Source of the DNA: an uncultured Collinsella sp.
Lineage (GTDB): Bacteria; Actinomycetota; Coriobacteriia; Coriobacteriales; Coriobacteriaceae
Length of the DNA: 43,692 bases
Direction: 5' to 3'
Assembly: GCA_959601045.1 (NCBI GenBank)
Contig: CAUGNZ010000018.1
Coordinates: forward strand, 1 to 43,692
The position numbers and the translations under genes are program-made. Under the pieces are notes generated by a model. It was not told the DNA's origin. It saw nothing but the letters and a program-made list of their open reading frames with translations, and searched no databases. Shown here piece by piece: positions 42,542 through 43,692 of the stretch (its first letter is position 1; every line of letters begins with the position of its first letter).

Positions 42542-43531
42542 ATGGATCAGGACAAGACAACCGTGATGGGCGGCTACGGTTCCGCGCAGGCTGGCGATAG
42601 CGCCGATGCGACCCGCGTTGTTCCTAACCCCGGTTATACCGACCCCGCCGCGACACAGCCTTCTGCCGAGCCCACCCGGGTTATGGGCTATGGCGACTCG
42701 GCGCAGGATTCTTACGCTGCATCTTCGCAAGGCCCCTATGGCAACGCAGCTCCGGACCCGTTTGATTACGCGCCGCAGGATTCTTATGCCGCCTCGACAC
42801 CGAATCCCTATGATGACCTGCCGCAGAATCCCATTCCGCAGCCTCAGCAGACGACGTATATGCCTCGCACGGCGCAGCCTCGCTACGAGTCGCGTGAGCC
42901 GTATCGCGAGTACCCCAAGTCGATTCCGCAATATGGCGAGGACGAGGAGAAGAAGCCGTCGCGTTCGTCGAGCGTGATCAAGAAGATCCTCATCGTGTTG
43001 GCGATCTTCTTTGCTCTCTCGGTTGTGTTTGCCATCGTGTCGGGCATGCTCAACAAGCGGGGGAGCTCAACGGCCGATACCACTGCCGAGCAAACCGCGT
43101 CCGCCTCGTCTAGTACCGTCGATCTGAGCGATATTCCGGGGCAGTACTGGTCCAACGCCAAGAAGCTCCTCAAGTCGCGTGGCGCCGATCTTTCGAATGC
43201 CGTGGTCCTGACTGATGATGGCTCAACGCCCGTCGTCGATGCCAACTGGGTTGTTACTTCTGCCTACTATAACGACAACGGCAACCTCGAAATTCAACTC
43301 ACGCACAAGAACAGCTCGGGCAACTCGTCCGGCGGCCAAAGCGGTACCGACAGCTCGAGCTCCAATACGCTGGAGGACTTGAGCAACAAGGCACAGGAGT
43401 TGGGAGACAAGGCGCAAGAGCTGGGCGACACGGCACAAAACCTGGGCGATACCGCGCAGAACTTGGGCGGCATGGCGACGGATGCTTGGAACGCCCTGCA
43501 AAACGGCATCTCGGGCGCGCAGGGAAACTAG
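42542..43531 (+). CDS. Single-pass membrane protein with FHA-ligand-like threonines and PASTA-like domain
   Basis: 329 residues, function unknown. Residues 1-145 are a Pro/Tyr/Gln-rich, probably cytoplasmic disordered tail with three similar sites, KTTVMG (Thr7), ATRVVP (Thr24) and PTRVMG (Thr45), reminiscent of phospho-threonine sites read by FHA domains, and repeated DSYAAS. One transmembrane helix spans about 147-169. Outside, residues about 193-254 (IPGQYWSNAKKLLKSRG, then VVDANWVVTSAYYN) look like one PASTA-type domain. The C-terminus has a Ser/Gly linker and four seven-residue repeats (KAQELGD x2, TAQNLGD, TAQNLGG; 283-310), likely an amphipathic helix. GGAAAGGA precedes the ATG. It may be a substrate or partner of a Ser/Thr kinase; PASTA identity is by pattern only. 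Confidence 0.7.
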   Translation: MDQDKTTVMGGYGSAQAGDSADATRVVPNPGYTDPAATQPSAEPTRVMGYGDSAQDSYAASSQGPYGNAAPDPFDYAPQDSYAASTPNPYDDLPQNPIPQPQQTTYMPRTAQPRYESREPYREYPKSIPQYGEDEEKKPSRSSSVIKKILIVLAIFFALSVVFAIVSGMLNKRGSSTADTTAEQTASASSSTVDLSDIPGQYWSNAKKLLKSRGADLSNAVVLTDDGSTPVVDANWVVTSAYYNDNGNLEIQLTHKNSSGNSSGGQSGTDSSSSNTLEDLSNKAQELGDKAQELGDTAQNLGDTAQNLGGMATDAWNALQNGISGAQGN

Positions 43532-43549
43532 CGGACGAGCGGAGCGGGG

Positions 43550-43692
43550 CTACAGCTGCTCTGCTGGACGGTCGGGCGAGCTAAAGCCCGAGTCAAACGT
43601 AACGACGCATGAGACGTCGGGCCGGCGCTCGTGCACGATGCGCGTGACGAGCTCCAGTAGCTCCTCGTCGGATATGTCAAAGCCGTCGGGAC
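43550..43692 (-). CDS. Unidentified protein, C-terminal 46 residues only
   Basis: An open minus-strand frame runs in from the right edge and stops at 43550-43552. The visible end contains DGFDISDEELLELVTRIVHE and then RRPDVSCVVTFDSGFS. Codon use looks like that of the neighbours. The fragment is too short to name a family. It converges with the membrane-protein gene, leaving 18 bp between stops. Confidence 0.5.
   Translation of the reverse strand, partial: PDGFDISDEELLELVTRIVHERRPDVSCVVTFDSGFSSPDRPAEQL

Overview
This is a GC-rich chromosomal segment, most likely from a gut anaerobe of the Coriobacteriia (Actinobacteria), and Collinsella-like is my best guess. The guess rests on the combination of GC-rich codon use, a [FeFe]-hydrogenase, superoxide reductase, AddAB, an oxygen-free fermentative gene set and a FucO-type dehydrogenase. 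No rRNA or other taxonomic marker is in the window, so this remains an inference. I found no rRNA, tRNA, CRISPR array, transposase or prophage module.

Layout. 1-1110: 3' part of a family 4 6-phospho-alpha-glucosidase, closed by a strong terminator. 1198-7442: a tightly packed operon of a NuoF/GltD-like flavoprotein, a [FeFe]-hydrogenase, an exported solute-binding lipoprotein and an unusual permease-ATPase fusion. 7496-8807: an orphan RelB/DinJ-like antitoxin with phased repeats and a structured leader, then a CPBP membrane protease. 8804-11915: YgiQ (minus strand) and a YoaK-type membrane protein (plus strand). 11950-12990: an AT-rich islet with a LURP-one-like gene on the minus strand. 12989-15441: lactaldehyde reductase and an M42 peptidase, separated by a large cruciform-capable palindrome. 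15580-16953: an HTH-HipA-like kinase fusion. 16962-19861: mnmA and cysK on the minus strand, diverging from an Rrf2 regulator, with clear dyad operators in the cysK promoter. 20003-20991: a holin-family membrane protein and a YerC-type TrpR-like regulator. 21177-27977: addB-like and addA. 28153-35449: dnaE and a SWIM/SNF2 helicase. 35600-38065: superoxide reductase and an NAD-synthetase-like protein that has lost its catalytic motifs. 38277-40554: SOS-box-preceded ruvCAB. 40699-42366: formate-tetrahydrofolate ligase. 42542-43531: a membrane protein with FHA-ligand-like threonines and a PASTA-like domain. 43550 to the end: the 3' part of an unidentified minus-strand gene.

How the parts fit. 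The hydrogenase operon would dispose of fermentative electrons as H2 or move them between ferredoxin and pyridine nucleotides. FucO and the GH4 enzyme feed sugars into that fermentation. Rrf2-cysK looks like a cysteine/Fe-S regulatory pair. AddAB, DnaE, RuvCAB and the SNF2 protein form a genome-maintenance stretch. The best leads for new biology are the ABC-type transporter embedded in the hydrogenase operon, the NAD-synthetase-like pseudoenzyme, the phospho-threonine/PASTA-like membrane protein, and the large intergenic palindromes.
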